From: Bacillota bacterium
Lineage (GTDB): Bacteria; Bacillota; DTU025; MWDF01
Reading direction: 5' to 3'
NCBI GenBank assembly: GCA_029565935.1
Contig: JAKQNF010000015.1
Location: forward strand, 44,782 to 108,781
DNA length: 64,000 bases
Below the pieces are notes generated by a model. That model worked only from the letters and a program-made list of their open reading frames with translations, was not told where the DNA came from and did no database searches. The translations under genes were made by a program, and so were the position numbers. Below are positions 7,490-17,377 of this stretch, one piece after another (position 1 is the stretch's first letter; each line of letters begins with the position of its first letter).

Positions 7490-8739
7490 TTCCCCAGTAC
7501 CTCTGATATTATGTCGTCTATCTCCTCGTCAGTGAGCACCCTCCTGACTTCGCGGCCCTTCCCCTTGAAAGCCTCGAGCAGCGCGTCGACCTGCTCGTCG
7601 GTGGGTATCAGCCCACGCTCGTTCAGGAAGTACTTCACGCTGGCCTTACCGGACGATCCGCCCAGGACCACCTTTATCGGCTCGTGGCCCACTTCCTCGG
7701 GCATGTAGGGGCACATGGCGGGAACGATGCCTGCCTTCTCCATCTTCGTCCTCGCGTCCACGACGACACCGGATTCCAGCCAGAACAACCTCTTGCCGTT
7801 CACGGGCTTGCTCGCCCACATAGGCACGCCGGAGATCTTCTCTACGTACTCTGATATCTTACCCAGCTTCTTGAGGTCCACGCCTGTCGGTATGCCAAGC
7901 AGCAGCTCCAGGCCCGCGACTACTTCTTCTGTCGCGACGTTGCCGGTGCGCTCGCCGAGGGCGTTTATCGAAGAGTGGATTCCGTCGACGCCCGCATAGG
8001 CCGCGGAGATGACGGAGCCCATCGCCATGCCGAACTCGTTATGCACATGGAACTCGACCCTCTGTTCGGGGAACGTCTCCTTCAGGGTCCTGATCGCGCG
8101 GAAGACGGCAGAGGGCGACGCCACTCCGAAGCTGTCGGTGAAAACCACCGCTTCGGGCTTTGAGGCCTCGACCACCTTCTTGTAGATGTCGAGCACGTAA
8201 TCCAGCGTTGCGCGGGTGACGTCCCAGCCCATGAACGTGGTGGCGAGGCCCAGGCCCTTGGCGTAGTTGACGCTGTTGACTATCCTCTCCACGAGCGCGT
8301 CCGAGTCCACCTTGTAGGCGTACTGGCAGGTGTACGGGTTCACTGCGTGCTCTACGACCACGTGCTTGGTGCCCGTCTCAGCCGCGATGTCGATATCCTG
8401 CTTGATGCAGCGCGCGAAAGGTACGATCTGCGCCCTGAGGTTCATCTTCACAAGGCGTTTCATCGCCCTTGCTATGTCCTCCGAGACCGCGGGGAGCCCG
8501 ACTTCTATGCGCTTCACGCCGAGATCGTCCAGGGCTACCGCTATGTCCACCCTCTCGTCCTCGCTCCAGTTGAGGCCGCAGGTCTGCTCGCCGTCCCTTA
8601 GGGTGACGTCGTGGATGTAGATACTCTTGGAAGTAGTCTCAGGCATAACCTCGGGGGCGAAATTCATCGGGGACACCCATTTCTTCCCTGCTTCGAACCA
8701 GGGCGTGCCCGCCATCTTCATCTCTTTCATCTCTTTCAT
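7486..8739 (-). CDS. DRE-TIM metallolyase (homocitrate/isopropylmalate synthase- or HMG-CoA lyase-like), reaction unknown
   Basis: A 417-aa DRE-TIM barrel protein. DVTLRDGEQT (residues 44-53) holds the signature Asp-Arg-Glu region. HVH (231-233) supplies metal-binding histidines, and ALGERTGN (260-267) corresponds to the G-x-GERTGN loop of homocitrate and citramalate synthases. The C-terminal part (VVLGGSSGKASVKYFL, TDEQVDALLEAFK) resembles the communication region of NifV-type homocitrate synthases and has no LeuA allosteric domain. Such enzymes catalyse Claisen condensation or cleavage between acyl-CoA and 2-oxo acids. No leucine, lysine or nif genes are near. Next to ptb/buk a retro-Claisen role releasing acyl-CoA is plausible, but this is inference. 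The start is uncertain, with several in-frame ATGs and no strong ribosome site. Confidence 0.8.
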   Translation of the reverse strand: MKEMKEMKMAGTPWFEAGKKWVSPMNFAPEVMPETTSKSIYIHDVTLRDGEQTCGLNWSEDERVDIAVALDDLGVKRIEVGLPAVSEDIARAMKRLVKMNLRAQIVPFARCIKQDIDIAAETGTKHVVVEHAVNPYTCQYAYKVDSDALVERIVNSVNYAKGLGLATTFMGWDVTRATLDYVLDIYKKVVEASKPEAVVFTDSFGVASPSAVFRAIRTLKETFPEQRVEFHVHNEFGMAMGSVISAAYAGVDGIHSSINALGERTGNVATEEVVAGLELLLGIPTGVDLKKLGKISEYVEKISGVPMWASKPVNGKRLFWLESGVVVDARTKMEKAGIVPAMCPYMPEEVGHEPIKVVLGGSSGKASVKYFLNERGLIPTDEQVDALLEAFKGKGREVRRVLTDEEIDDIISEVLGK

Positions 8740-8780
8740 GTTGTTCCGGCCAATCTAGGCCGTCACCTCCTCTTGTATTA

Positions 8781-10070
8781 CTATATCCTTCGCGCCGTCG
8801 TATCGACCGGCAGCGTAATCGCCGACTCCGGCATATAGAGTATGTCGTCCCCCGGCGATACCATGCCAGGTATCCTCGAGGCGGCCTCCTCGGGCCGTAT
8901 GAACTTCACGTGCATCTGGTCCAGCAGGACCTCCTGCATCCCCGTGACCACGGTCACGTCCGTCACCGTGGCGATATAGTAGACGAGGAAGGCCATGTAG
9001 CCGGCTATCGTGAAGTCGGTGAGCAAGGCTTTGTGGAACTCCTCGATGGTCGGGTATTCGAACCACTTGAAGAACTCATCGCCGCCTCCTCCGTCCCTCG
9101 CCTCCATAAACAAGACCAGCTTCGCCCCGGGCTTCGCGGCCATCCATGCGTTGTAGAAGGCCTTGCTTGCCTGGTAGACGGATATGTCTCGGGGGAAGCC
9201 CCCGCAAGACGCCAGTACGAAATCCGCCCTTCCCGCCATGTCCACGCAGTACATGTCGTCGACCTTCCTGCAGCCTCGCTCCCAGGCTTCCTGCCAGTGC
9301 CCCGCGTAGAAGCCGGCGAAGTCCCCTTCGGCGTCGGTCGCGGAGTTGACTATGAAAGAGGGCTTCGCGAAGGAGGCCGCCTCGACCATGTCATGGTGCA
9401 GCGGGTTGTCCTTCGTCAGCGCGGAGCCCACCCCGGGCCTTATGCCGGGCTTATCGGGGTCTAGAACCCAGACATGGTTGGCCTTTACCGTCTGTCTTGA
9501 GGATATGCCGGGCAAAACCATCTTCCTTCCTCCGCCGTAGCCGGCCATCGCATGGTGCACCACGCCTCCGAGCATGACCAGCCTGTCTGCGCCCATGGCT
9601 TCGGCGTTCAGGAGCACCGGCGTGCCTAGCGACGTCGTCCCCATGTATTCGGTGGGACCGTCCGGGTCGTTCTGGCTGAGCGAGTACTTCCCGAACGCCT
9701 CGCCGCCGAGTATGCGTTCTAACTCCTCCGGCCTGTTCTTCCTGTGCGTGCCGCAGGCGTTGATTATCCTCACATCGCCGTCTTTTATCCCGGCCTTTTT
9801 GAGCCGCCTCAACACCGCCGGGAGGTAGTCCCAGGTGCGTGACCATATCCTCGTCACGTCCGGCACGAGGATCGCGACGCTCTCGCCGGGAGATACTATA
9901 TCCTCGAGCCTTGGGGAGCCTATGGGCGCGTCCAGCGCGGCTTCCAGCCCGCCTTTCCAGTCCGTGAGCTTCTCGCAGGGCCTGGGGAGCATGCTCCTGA
10001 CCGCGGCCCCTTTCGGAAGGCCCACGGATATCTCGCCGTCTCCGTACTTGAACTTCAAATCTATGGACAT
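8781..10070 (-). CDS. LarA-family nickel-pincer racemase/epimerase homologue 1
   Basis: A 429-aa LarA/DUF2088 protein. The residues that define lactate racemase are all present by alignment: R74 in DVTR, H109 in GTHR, H173 in VVHHAMAGYGGGRK, K183 in the same block (it would carry the pincer cofactor), and H199 in ANHV. The residue before the second catalytic His is His where the other two copies here have Pro, so this belongs to a divergent subgroup. LarA homologues racemise or epimerise C2 of lactate, malate, phenyllactate or aldonates. The ATG at 10070 has GGAGGT upstream. It lies 22 nt after the next LarA homologue in the same transcript. No larB, larC or larE maturation genes occur in the window. 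Confidence 0.88.
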   Translation of the reverse strand: MSIDLKFKYGDGEISVGLPKGAAVRSMLPRPCEKLTDWKGGLEAALDAPIGSPRLEDIVSPGESVAILVPDVTRIWSRTWDYLPAVLRRLKKAGIKDGDVRIINACGTHRKNRPEELERILGGEAFGKYSLSQNDPDGPTEYMGTTSLGTPVLLNAEAMGADRLVMLGGVVHHAMAGYGGGRKMVLPGISSRQTVKANHVWVLDPDKPGIRPGVGSALTKDNPLHHDMVEAASFAKPSFIVNSATDAEGDFAGFYAGHWQEAWERGCRKVDDMYCVDMAGRADFVLASCGGFPRDISVYQASKAFYNAWMAAKPGAKLVLFMEARDGGGGDEFFKWFEYPTIEEFHKALLTDFTIAGYMAFLVYYIATVTDVTVVTGMQEVLLDQMHVKFIRPEEAASRIPGMVSPGDDILYMPESAITLPVDTTARRI

Positions 10071-10092
10071 CAGCGCACCTCCGAAGAAGAAA

Positions 10093-11394
10093 TTATCCGA
10101 TCACAGGGAACATGTCCGGCGCTTCGGCCATGACGGTTACCGAAGGGTCCTTGCCCTTCGCCCTTAGAAGACCGATCTCTGCGTCCACGGCCTCTTGTAG
10201 CCTGCCGGCGGGGTAGTAGGCGAATCCCATCGCTTCGACCTCGCTTCTTGATAGCCCGTCGGTCACGATGGCTACCCTGGCCCTTCGCGCGACCAGCCTC
10301 ATCGCAAGCGCGGCCGCGGCCCCAAGCTGGTCTTCCACCTCTTTGGCGTCCAGCATCCTTATGATCTCGTCGTATTCAAGGGCCAACAGCTTCCCGAACT
10401 CAGGATGCTCGCCGATGCCCTCGTACGCGGGGGTCGCGAGCAATATCGTGCCGCCGTCCTCTACCGCGATGTCCGCGGTGTAGAACGCCTTGCCTGCCTG
10501 CCAGAAGTTCATGTTGGCGGGATGCGAGCTGCAGATTACAAGGTCCGCCTTCTGGGGAATCCTCGCTGCGACTATGCCTGTCGCCATCTCGACGCCCTTC
10601 CTGTGGGCCTTCACCGGGTCGCCCGCGACGGCGCCCGCCGTCTTGCCCTCGGAATCGAGCACTACGTTCACGATGAAGCCGAGGTGCGCCTTCCTGGCCA
10701 CCTCTTCCATCTCGTGCCGCACTACGTTCTCGACGTTTCCCACCCTCACCCCCGGGTCCTTGGTTATCATAAGGTGAGTGGCGACGGTGGTCTTCTCACC
10801 GCAGACTCCCGGCTGTATTATCTTGGCGCCGCCCGACCAGCCGCAGTAGCGGTGCGGGACTATGCTGCCTATCCCGACGGCGAAATCCGCGTCGGCGACC
10901 GTCTTGTTCATCATGACCGGCACTCCGCTGGGCGTGCTGCCCAGATCGACCAGGTCGGCCGCCTTGTAGTCATGGTTGTCTATCCTGTAGCTGGCGGCTA
11001 CGTCAGGGCCCAGCTTGGCGTCTATCTCCTCTTTGCTCATCTTCCTGTGGGAGCCGTTGGCCATGACTATGGTAATGCCTTCTTTAGGCACTCCGGCGGC
11101 TTCCAGCTCGGCCAGTACGTGCGGGATGATGAGGGAGACCGGAGTCGGCCTGGTCGCATCGTCAGAGATAACGGCGACCCTGCGGCTGCCGCGGGCGATC
11201 TCAGAGAGGGTGGACGAGCCCGTCGGAGAGTAGAGGGCCTTTAGGATTATCCCTTCTGTATCCCCGGTTTCAAGGGCGGCCGCAAGGCCATAACGACCCA
11301 CGAACCGCACGCCCGATAATCTGAACGAGGCCTCTTCATCCCCGAAAGGGATCGCGACCTCGAAATTTTCCCTTGTCTTTAGAATGTTTTCCAT
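10093..11394 (-). CDS. LarA-family nickel-pincer racemase/epimerase homologue 2
   Basis: A 433-aa LarA homologue clearly different from its neighbour. The key residues are R82 (DATRP), H116 (GSHRKMS), H181 (SIVPHRYCGWSGGAK), K191 in the same block, and H207 (ATHLM). A set of this kind supports Ni-pincer chemistry. It is the first enzyme gene after livF, with a GGAGG site upstream of the ATG at 11394. Two non-identical LarA proteins in tandem may invert two different stereocentres or two related substrates, or form a heteromer. The sequence does not say which. The product is inferred to be cytosolic, since no signal peptide is seen. Confidence 0.88.
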   Translation of the reverse strand: MENILKTRENFEVAIPFGDEEASFRLSGVRFVGRYGLAAALETGDTEGIILKALYSPTGSSTLSEIARGSRRVAVISDDATRPTPVSLIIPHVLAELEAAGVPKEGITIVMANGSHRKMSKEEIDAKLGPDVAASYRIDNHDYKAADLVDLGSTPSGVPVMMNKTVADADFAVGIGSIVPHRYCGWSGGAKIIQPGVCGEKTTVATHLMITKDPGVRVGNVENVVRHEMEEVARKAHLGFIVNVVLDSEGKTAGAVAGDPVKAHRKGVEMATGIVAARIPQKADLVICSSHPANMNFWQAGKAFYTADIAVEDGGTILLATPAYEGIGEHPEFGKLLALEYDEIIRMLDAKEVEDQLGAAAALAMRLVARRARVAIVTDGLSRSEVEAMGFAYYPAGRLQEAVDAEIGLLRAKGKDPSVTVMAEAPDMFPVIG

Positions 11395-11486
11395 CTTTTC
11401 CTCCGATAACCTAAGGGTTTATGGATGGCCGGACAAGCGCGGTCACGCCCGTCCGGCCCCATAGGTCAGTCCCGGTTCCCTTGAAG

Positions 11487-12206
<720 letters not shown>

Positions 12207-12207
12207 C

Positions 12208-12972
12208 TTACAGCTCCTCCTTGCCGAGGTAAGCTTCGATGACCTGCGGGTCCTTCTCAATCTGGGCAAAGGTGCCCTCGGCCAGCTTCTGTCCGAAGTT
12301 GAGCACCACGACATGGTCGACGACCGCCTCTACGAACTCCATGGTGTGCTCAACGAGCAGCACGCTGATGTCCATGGCCCTTAAGCGCCTCACCAGGTCC
12401 ATGACCTCCATGAACTCGTCGCGGTTCATGCCGGCCGCCGGCTCGTCCAGCAGCAGCAGCTTCGGCTCGGTCGCAAGGGCCCTGGCTATCTCCAGGAACC
12501 TCCTGTAGCCGTAGGGCAGGTTCTTGGGCAGCTCGTCCGCCTTGTCTGCGAGGCCGACCAGCTCAAGCAGCTCCATGGCCTTCTTCTCGTTGGCCTTGTC
12601 CTCCGATGAAAGCCTCTTCGATCCTATGAGCACGTCCGCCAGGTTGGACTTGTACATCAGATTCCTCGCCACGTAGACGTTCTCGAGAACCGTCATCTTC
12701 TCGAACAGCCTGATCTGCTGGTAGGTCCTGGATATGCCCATGCGCGCGACCATGTGAGGGGCGTATCCGGTTATCCTCTTGCCCATGTACTCGACGTTTC
12801 CCGACGATGCCGGCAGCACGCCGGAGATCAGGTTGATGGTCGTGCTCTTCCCCGAGCCGTTGGGCCCGATGAGCCCCGTTATCTTGCCTTCGGGGATCTC
12901 GAAAGACAGGTTGTTCACGGCCACCAGGCCTCCGAACCTCCTAGTCAGGTTTTCGGTCTTTAGTATGGCCAT
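12208..12972 (-). CDS. livG: LIV-type ABC transporter ATPase LivG
   Basis: A 254-aa ABC ATPase. Walker A is GPNGSGKST and Walker B is LLLLDEP. The signature position reads LPYGYRRFLEIARAL, a variant of the LSYGxQRRLE motif normal in LivG. The ERISRTYQ-type region (GISRTYQQIRLFEKMTVLENV) is also typical. It starts with ATG at 12972 behind AGGTGA and almost abuts livM and livF, which makes it a standard livHMGF block. Confidence 0.95.
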   Translation of the reverse strand: MAILKTENLTRRFGGLVAVNNLSFEIPEGKITGLIGPNGSGKSTTINLISGVLPASSGNVEYMGKRITGYAPHMVARMGISRTYQQIRLFEKMTVLENVYVARNLMYKSNLADVLIGSKRLSSEDKANEKKAMELLELVGLADKADELPKNLPYGYRRFLEIARALATEPKLLLLDEPAAGMNRDEFMEVMDLVRRLRAMDISVLLVEHTMEFVEAVVDHVVVLNFGQKLAEGTFAQIEKDPQVIEAYLGKEEL

Positions 12973-12973
12973 G

Positions 12974-13954
12974 TTACTTCACCTGCCTTTTACCGCTTTT
13001 ACGGTCGATGCCCGCAAGACGGTCTATAAATTTCTCGAATGAGGGCGCGAGCCCGTTCGGGAGCATGATCACCAGGACCAGTATCGCAAGGCTCGATCCC
13101 ATCAGGTAGTAGATCTCCCAGCCCTTGACCCTCAGCATTTCAGGTATCATGGTCACGGCGAGGCCGCCTATCGTGCCTCCGAGCATGTGCCTGATTCCTC
13201 CGACGACCGACATCGCCACGAAGTTGGCCGATTCGGCCTGAACGAAGCTCTCGGGGCTCAGGAACGTTGAGAGGTGCGCATACAGCGCTCCGGCTATGCC
13301 GGCGTATATCGCAGAGAGCGAGAACACCAGCAGCTTTAGCCTCTTGGTGTCGATGCCCGCCGTCTCGGCGGCCATCTCGTCGTCCCTTACCGCCCTGAGG
13401 CCGCGGCCGATGTAGCTCCTGGCCATCCTGGTCGTCACGAAATAGATGAGCGCCAGTACCGCAGCGGCCAGGTAAAAGAACTCCGTCCTGGTTATGGCCC
13501 TTCCGGCGATCCGTATCGGCTGTATGCCAAGAAGGCCCAGCGAGCCGCCCGTCAAGGAATACCAGTTGACTATCACCGTCCAGACTATGTTGCCGAACGA
13601 GATGGTCACGAGCGACAGGTAGAAGCCGGACAGCTTGAACGACGGTATGCTAAGGAGCATACCTATCACGAGACAGAGCACCGCCGCCGAGATTACCCCT
13701 ACTATCACGGGTACTCCGAAGGTCTTCGTTACTATGGCGGACGCATAGGCCCCTATGCCGTAGAACGCCGCGTGTCCGAGCGACATCTGGCCGGCGAGAC
13801 CGGTTAGCGCGACGAGCCCGCTCGCTATCATCGCGTTAAGCAGCGCCCTGTCCAGCATGTAGATATGGTACTGGTTGCTGTCAACTAGAGGTATGGCCAG
13901 GAAGGCCGCCAGTATCACGAGCATTATTACTGATTTGCGATTCATCTTCTTCAT
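12974..13954 (-). CDS. livM: LIV-type ABC transporter permease LivM
   Basis: An inner-membrane permease of about 326 aa with multiple hydrophobic helices. It has the LivM hallmark MSLGHAAFYGIGAYASAI and the EAA-like loop GRGLRAVRDDEMAAETAGID. It forms the channel with LivH. The ATG at 13954 (MKKMNRKS) is preferred over a GTG three codons earlier, because the GGGG ribosome site would be too close to the latter. Confidence 0.94.
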   Translation of the reverse strand: MKKMNRKSVIMLVILAAFLAIPLVDSNQYHIYMLDRALLNAMIASGLVALTGLAGQMSLGHAAFYGIGAYASAIVTKTFGVPVIVGVISAAVLCLVIGMLLSIPSFKLSGFYLSLVTISFGNIVWTVIVNWYSLTGGSLGLLGIQPIRIAGRAITRTEFFYLAAAVLALIYFVTTRMARSYIGRGLRAVRDDEMAAETAGIDTKRLKLLVFSLSAIYAGIAGALYAHLSTFLSPESFVQAESANFVAMSVVGGIRHMLGGTIGGLAVTMIPEMLRVKGWEIYYLMGSSLAILVLVIMLPNGLAPSFEKFIDRLAGIDRKSGKRQVK

Positions 13955-13972
13955 CTCTGCCACACCCCTTTC

Positions 13973-14842
13973 TTAAACTTCGGCCTTCTTGCGTACTACG
14001 AGGAAGAGTATGAGGAACGCGAACGTGATGACGTCCCTGTATACCGAGGATGCGTAAAGCACCACGAAGTTCTCCGCAAGGCCGATCAGTACGCCTCCTA
14101 GGAGGGCGACGTAGGGCTTGTTCATCCTGCCGACGACTGCGGCCGCGAACCCCTTGATGCCGATGATGCCGCCTCCCAGGTCCAGGGAGACGAAATATGC
14201 GGGAGCGAGCAGGATACCCGCCAGGGCGGTGATGCCGGTGCTCAGCATGAACGAGATCGTCAGCATCTTCTCGACGTCGATGCCCATCAGCCGCGCGGCG
14301 CCCTGGTTCTGCGCGACAGCCCTCAGGGACTTACCCGTCATCGTCTTCGTGAAGAAGGACTGCAAAGCTATTACGAACACCGTCACATAGCCAAGGACCC
14401 AGAGCGAGTGCGTCTGTATGGCGACAGAACCGATGATCAATGGCTTCGCCGGATCGCCGAATACGTTCGGGAATGGCTTGGGGACACCGCCCCACAGGAC
14501 GATGACTGCATTCAAAAGGAATACCGAGAGCATCATCGTAGCGATGATGAACTCGAGGCGGCCGCCTTCGCGCTTTGCAAGGGGCTCGTAGACGAACCTC
14601 TTTAGCAGGAGGCCATAGCATGCCACCAGGATGATCGCAAGGACCATGGCGAGCACGAAGGGCAGATGGAGCGTCACGTTGAACATGTAGCAAAGATACG
14701 CCCCTAGCATCGCCGAGGATATGTGGGCGAAGTTCAAAAGATTCGTTGTTTGGAAGAATAGCACGACTCCAAGGCCTATTAGACCGTACAGGAGCCCTAT
14801 CGCGACTCCGCTGACTGCATTTTGTATCCAAATGCTAAGCAT
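13973..14842 (-). CDS. livH: LIV-type ABC transporter permease LivH
   Basis: A 289-aa integral membrane permease. It shows the LivH pattern GLLYGLIGLGVVLFFQTTNLLNFAH near the N-terminus and SLRAVAQNQGAARLMGID, the cytoplasmic coupling loop. GAGGTG precedes the ATG at 14842. It is separated from livK by a 119-nt gap that contains a stable hairpin, while the gap to livM is only 18 nt. Confidence 0.94.
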   Translation of the reverse strand: MLSIWIQNAVSGVAIGLLYGLIGLGVVLFFQTTNLLNFAHISSAMLGAYLCYMFNVTLHLPFVLAMVLAIILVACYGLLLKRFVYEPLAKREGGRLEFIIATMMLSVFLLNAVIVLWGGVPKPFPNVFGDPAKPLIIGSVAIQTHSLWVLGYVTVFVIALQSFFTKTMTGKSLRAVAQNQGAARLMGIDVEKMLTISFMLSTGITALAGILLAPAYFVSLDLGGGIIGIKGFAAAVVGRMNKPYVALLGGVLIGLAENFVVLYASSVYRDVITFAFLILFLVVRKKAEV

Positions 14843-14893
14843 GCGGCATAATCACCTCTTATTGCCTCAGCATGGGCCGCTGTTCAAGGCAGG

Positions 14894-14920
14894 CCGAGCG
14901 GCGGACTTGCCACCGCTCGG
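14894..14920 (-). terminator. Intercistronic hairpin between livK and livH
   Basis: Inverted repeat CCGAGCGG/CCGCTCGG with an 11-nt loop and no U-run. Its place just after the binding-protein gene suggests an mRNA-stabilising or attenuating element that raises livK expression over the permease genes. The second liv operon has an analogous hairpin at 39119-39150. Confidence 0.55.
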
Positions 14921-14961
14921 TCGCATGGAACTTAGTACCAGCTAAGCCTTGTTTTTCTTCT

Positions 14962-16092
14962 TTAGAAGATTGCCGTTATGATGTCCCATACTCCGCCCTT
15001 GTACTTGGAAATGAGGGAGAAGTTGGTGAAGTTATGCTTCGCGTCGCAGGTCAGTGAGCCCTGTACTCCGGGGAAGTTCTTGACCTGGGTCAGGCCCTTC
15101 ATGATGTCGGTCCTGTTGAAGCCGACCTTCTCGACTACGCTCTTGAGAAGGTATACGCCGTCATAGTATGCCTGCGCGGGGTCAGAGGGCATCGAGTTCC
15201 ACTTCGCCTTGTACTTGGCTACGAATTCCTGGACCTTTGCGTCCTTGTACTCGGGGGTGAAGCCCTGTACGGATATTACGCCGTCAGCGGCCGAGCCGGC
15301 GAGGTCTGTGAACGCGGGTACGCCCCAAGCGGTGAAGCCGAGGACGGTCACGTTGCCGAAACCGAACGAGCGGAACTGCTTAATGACGACCGCCGCCTCG
15401 GGCTCGTGGGTAAGGCCGATGAGCATATCGGGATTGGCCTGCTTGATCTTGAGCAGCTGTCCAGCGGCGTCCTTGTCGCCCTCCTTGACCTGCTCGATGG
15501 CTACGGTGTTAATACCGTACTTCTTGAAGGAGTCTACGGCCACGTTCTTGGCCACTACGCAGTAGTCGGTGGAACCGTGGATTATCGCGGGCTTCTTGAG
15601 CTTGAGTACCTCGACTGCGTACTTTACGAGGTTGACTACCTTTACTTCGTCGTCTGCGCGCAGGCGGAAGAGGTAGTCATTGCCGATCATGTCATAACCG
15701 AACGACGGAGAGGTTGCGCCGACCAGCATCGGGACCTTGTTGTCCTTGGCTATCTGGTTGACTGCGAGGACGCAGCTGGACATGTTGGGTCCGAACATTG
15801 CGTCCACCTGGTCGTTCAGGATGGCCTTGTTGACCACGTTAAGGGCGGTCGCCGGGGATGCCGCGTCGTCATATATTACGTACTCGATCTTGCGGCCCTT
15901 TACTCCGCCGGCTGCGTTGATCTCGTCAACAGCCAGGACCAAAGCGTTCTTGATGTACTCGCCGAGGATGGAGCCTGAACCGGTGAAGGGCGCTACCAGC
16001 GCGATCTTGAAAGTTGCCGCGGCGCTTGCTACGAATGTCACAGACAAGAGTGCAACCGCCAGGATGCCGATGATAAGCCTTCTTCTGATCAT
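14962..16092 (-). CDS. livK: LIV-type ABC transporter substrate-binding protein LivK
   Basis: A 376-aa periplasmic binding protein of the type I fold. It starts with ATG at 16092 behind GGAGGT, followed by a signal peptide (MIRRRLIIGILAVALLSV, cleaved near ASAAA). The mature part begins FKIALVAPFTGSGSILGEY, with INAAGGVKGRKIEYVIYDDAASP, the usual Leu/Ile/Val-binding protein start. It delivers ligand to LivHMGF. The ligand is unknown; the operon context points to a hydroxy acid or an N-acyl/amide compound. Confidence 0.94.
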   Translation of the reverse strand: MIRRRLIIGILAVALLSVTFVASAAATFKIALVAPFTGSGSILGEYIKNALVLAVDEINAAGGVKGRKIEYVIYDDAASPATALNVVNKAILNDQVDAMFGPNMSSCVLAVNQIAKDNKVPMLVGATSPSFGYDMIGNDYLFRLRADDEVKVVNLVKYAVEVLKLKKPAIIHGSTDYCVVAKNVAVDSFKKYGINTVAIEQVKEGDKDAAGQLLKIKQANPDMLIGLTHEPEAAVVIKQFRSFGFGNVTVLGFTAWGVPAFTDLAGSAADGVISVQGFTPEYKDAKVQEFVAKYKAKWNSMPSDPAQAYYDGVYLLKSVVEKVGFNRTDIMKGLTQVKNFPGVQGSLTCDAKHNFTNFSLISKYKGGVWDIITAIF

Positions 16093-16174
16093 CACTTTGA
16101 CCTCCTCTTGATTTGACTGTCCTTTTATAGAGGTACAGTTGCGAACTAGTGGTTTGTTGTCTTCGCTCTTATTG

Positions 16175-17377
16175 CTATATCGAACCGTCCGCCGATCTGC
16201 CGGCAAGATAGTCTACAGCCAACTGCGCATGGAGCCTGACTCCGGTCTCCAGGGCGCGCTCGTCGAAATCGAACTTGGGATGGTGGAGAGGGTACTTGCT
16301 TATCGAGTCGTCCCCTACGCCGAGAAGGTATATCGCCCCAGGCGCCTTCTTAGCGAAATAGGCGAAGTCCTCGCCCACCAGTGACGGCCGCTCGGCGTAA
16401 CCGCTGGAATCCTTTCCGAGGATCCTGCCTGCCGTCGAATGTACGAATTCGGCCATCTCGGTGTTGTTAACCACCGGCGGATAGCCGAAGTGGTAGTTAT
16501 AGGCGTACTCTGTGCTCGTGGCTTCAGCCACTCCCTTTAGCTTCATCTCTATCTTATTTCTCAGTATTTCCCTTAATGACGGATTGACGGCCCGGACCGT
16601 TCCGGTCATCGCCACTTCGTGTGCTATGGCGTTGTAGGCTGTCCCGCCGTTTATGGTGCCAACGCTGACCACCACGGGTTCCGTGGGGTCGATCTCCCTG
16701 CTTACGATCGTCTGCAACTGCATGAGGAACTGCCCCGCAGCTGTTATGGCATCAAGGCTCTTGTGGGGCGTCGCGACGTGGCCCCCTCTGCCGTAGAGCT
16801 TGGCATCGAAGGCGTCCAAAGATGCCATGGCGGGCCCGTGGTGTACCTTCACGCTCCCAAGCCTTACATCGGGCCAGATATGTGTCGCGAATATGGCGTC
16901 TACATGAGGATCTTCCATGATGCCCGCTTCGATCATCGGCTCGGCTCCGCCGTCCTTCTCCTCAGAGGGCTGGAATATGAATTTTACGTCGCCTTTAAGC
17001 TTGTCCTTCATCATCGAGAGCACCCAAGCGGCTCCCATGAGCATCGCAGTATGCCCGTCGTGCCCGCATGCGTGCATGCGCCCGTTTACCTTTGAACACC
17101 ATGGCCGTCCGGTATCCTCGAACACCGGCAATGAATCCATGTCCGCCCTTAGAGCAACAGTGGGTCCCGATGAGGCCCCGCGAAGCAATCCGACTACTCC
17201 AGTGCCAGCTATACCGGTCTTTACCTCGAAGCCCAAACCTCTCATAAGGTCCGCCGCCATCTTTGCGGTCATGTGTTCCTCGAAAGGCGCCTCAGGTTTC
17301 TCGTGGATAGCCCGCCTCCATCCGACTACACGCTCGAATACATCGGAAGCCAGGCCCTTGATCTGTTCGTCGTGCAT
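16175..17377 (-). CDS. M20D-family amidohydrolase (aminoacylase/hippurate hydrolase-like)
   Basis: A 400-aa metallopeptidase-like hydrolase. The metal site residues are visible in MHACGHDGHTAML (about 101-113), FIFQPSEEKDGGAEPM and ATHIWPD; a GGHVATPHKSLD dimerisation-domain block and a late HHPKFDFDE follow. M20D enzymes cleave N-acyl amino acids such as hippurate, N-acetyl and indole-acetyl conjugates. It lies 82 nt upstream of livK on the same strand and is probably the first gene of the large operon. If co-transcribed, it suggests that part of the imported substrate is an amide conjugate. GGGG precedes the start ATG. Confidence 0.9.
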   Translation of the reverse strand: MHDEQIKGLASDVFERVVGWRRAIHEKPEAPFEEHMTAKMAADLMRGLGFEVKTGIAGTGVVGLLRGASSGPTVALRADMDSLPVFEDTGRPWCSKVNGRMHACGHDGHTAMLMGAAWVLSMMKDKLKGDVKFIFQPSEEKDGGAEPMIEAGIMEDPHVDAIFATHIWPDVRLGSVKVHHGPAMASLDAFDAKLYGRGGHVATPHKSLDAITAAGQFLMQLQTIVSREIDPTEPVVVSVGTINGGTAYNAIAHEVAMTGTVRAVNPSLREILRNKIEMKLKGVAEATSTEYAYNYHFGYPPVVNNTEMAEFVHSTAGRILGKDSSGYAERPSLVGEDFAYFAKKAPGAIYLLGVGDDSISKYPLHHPKFDFDERALETGVRLHAQLAVDYLAGRSADGSI

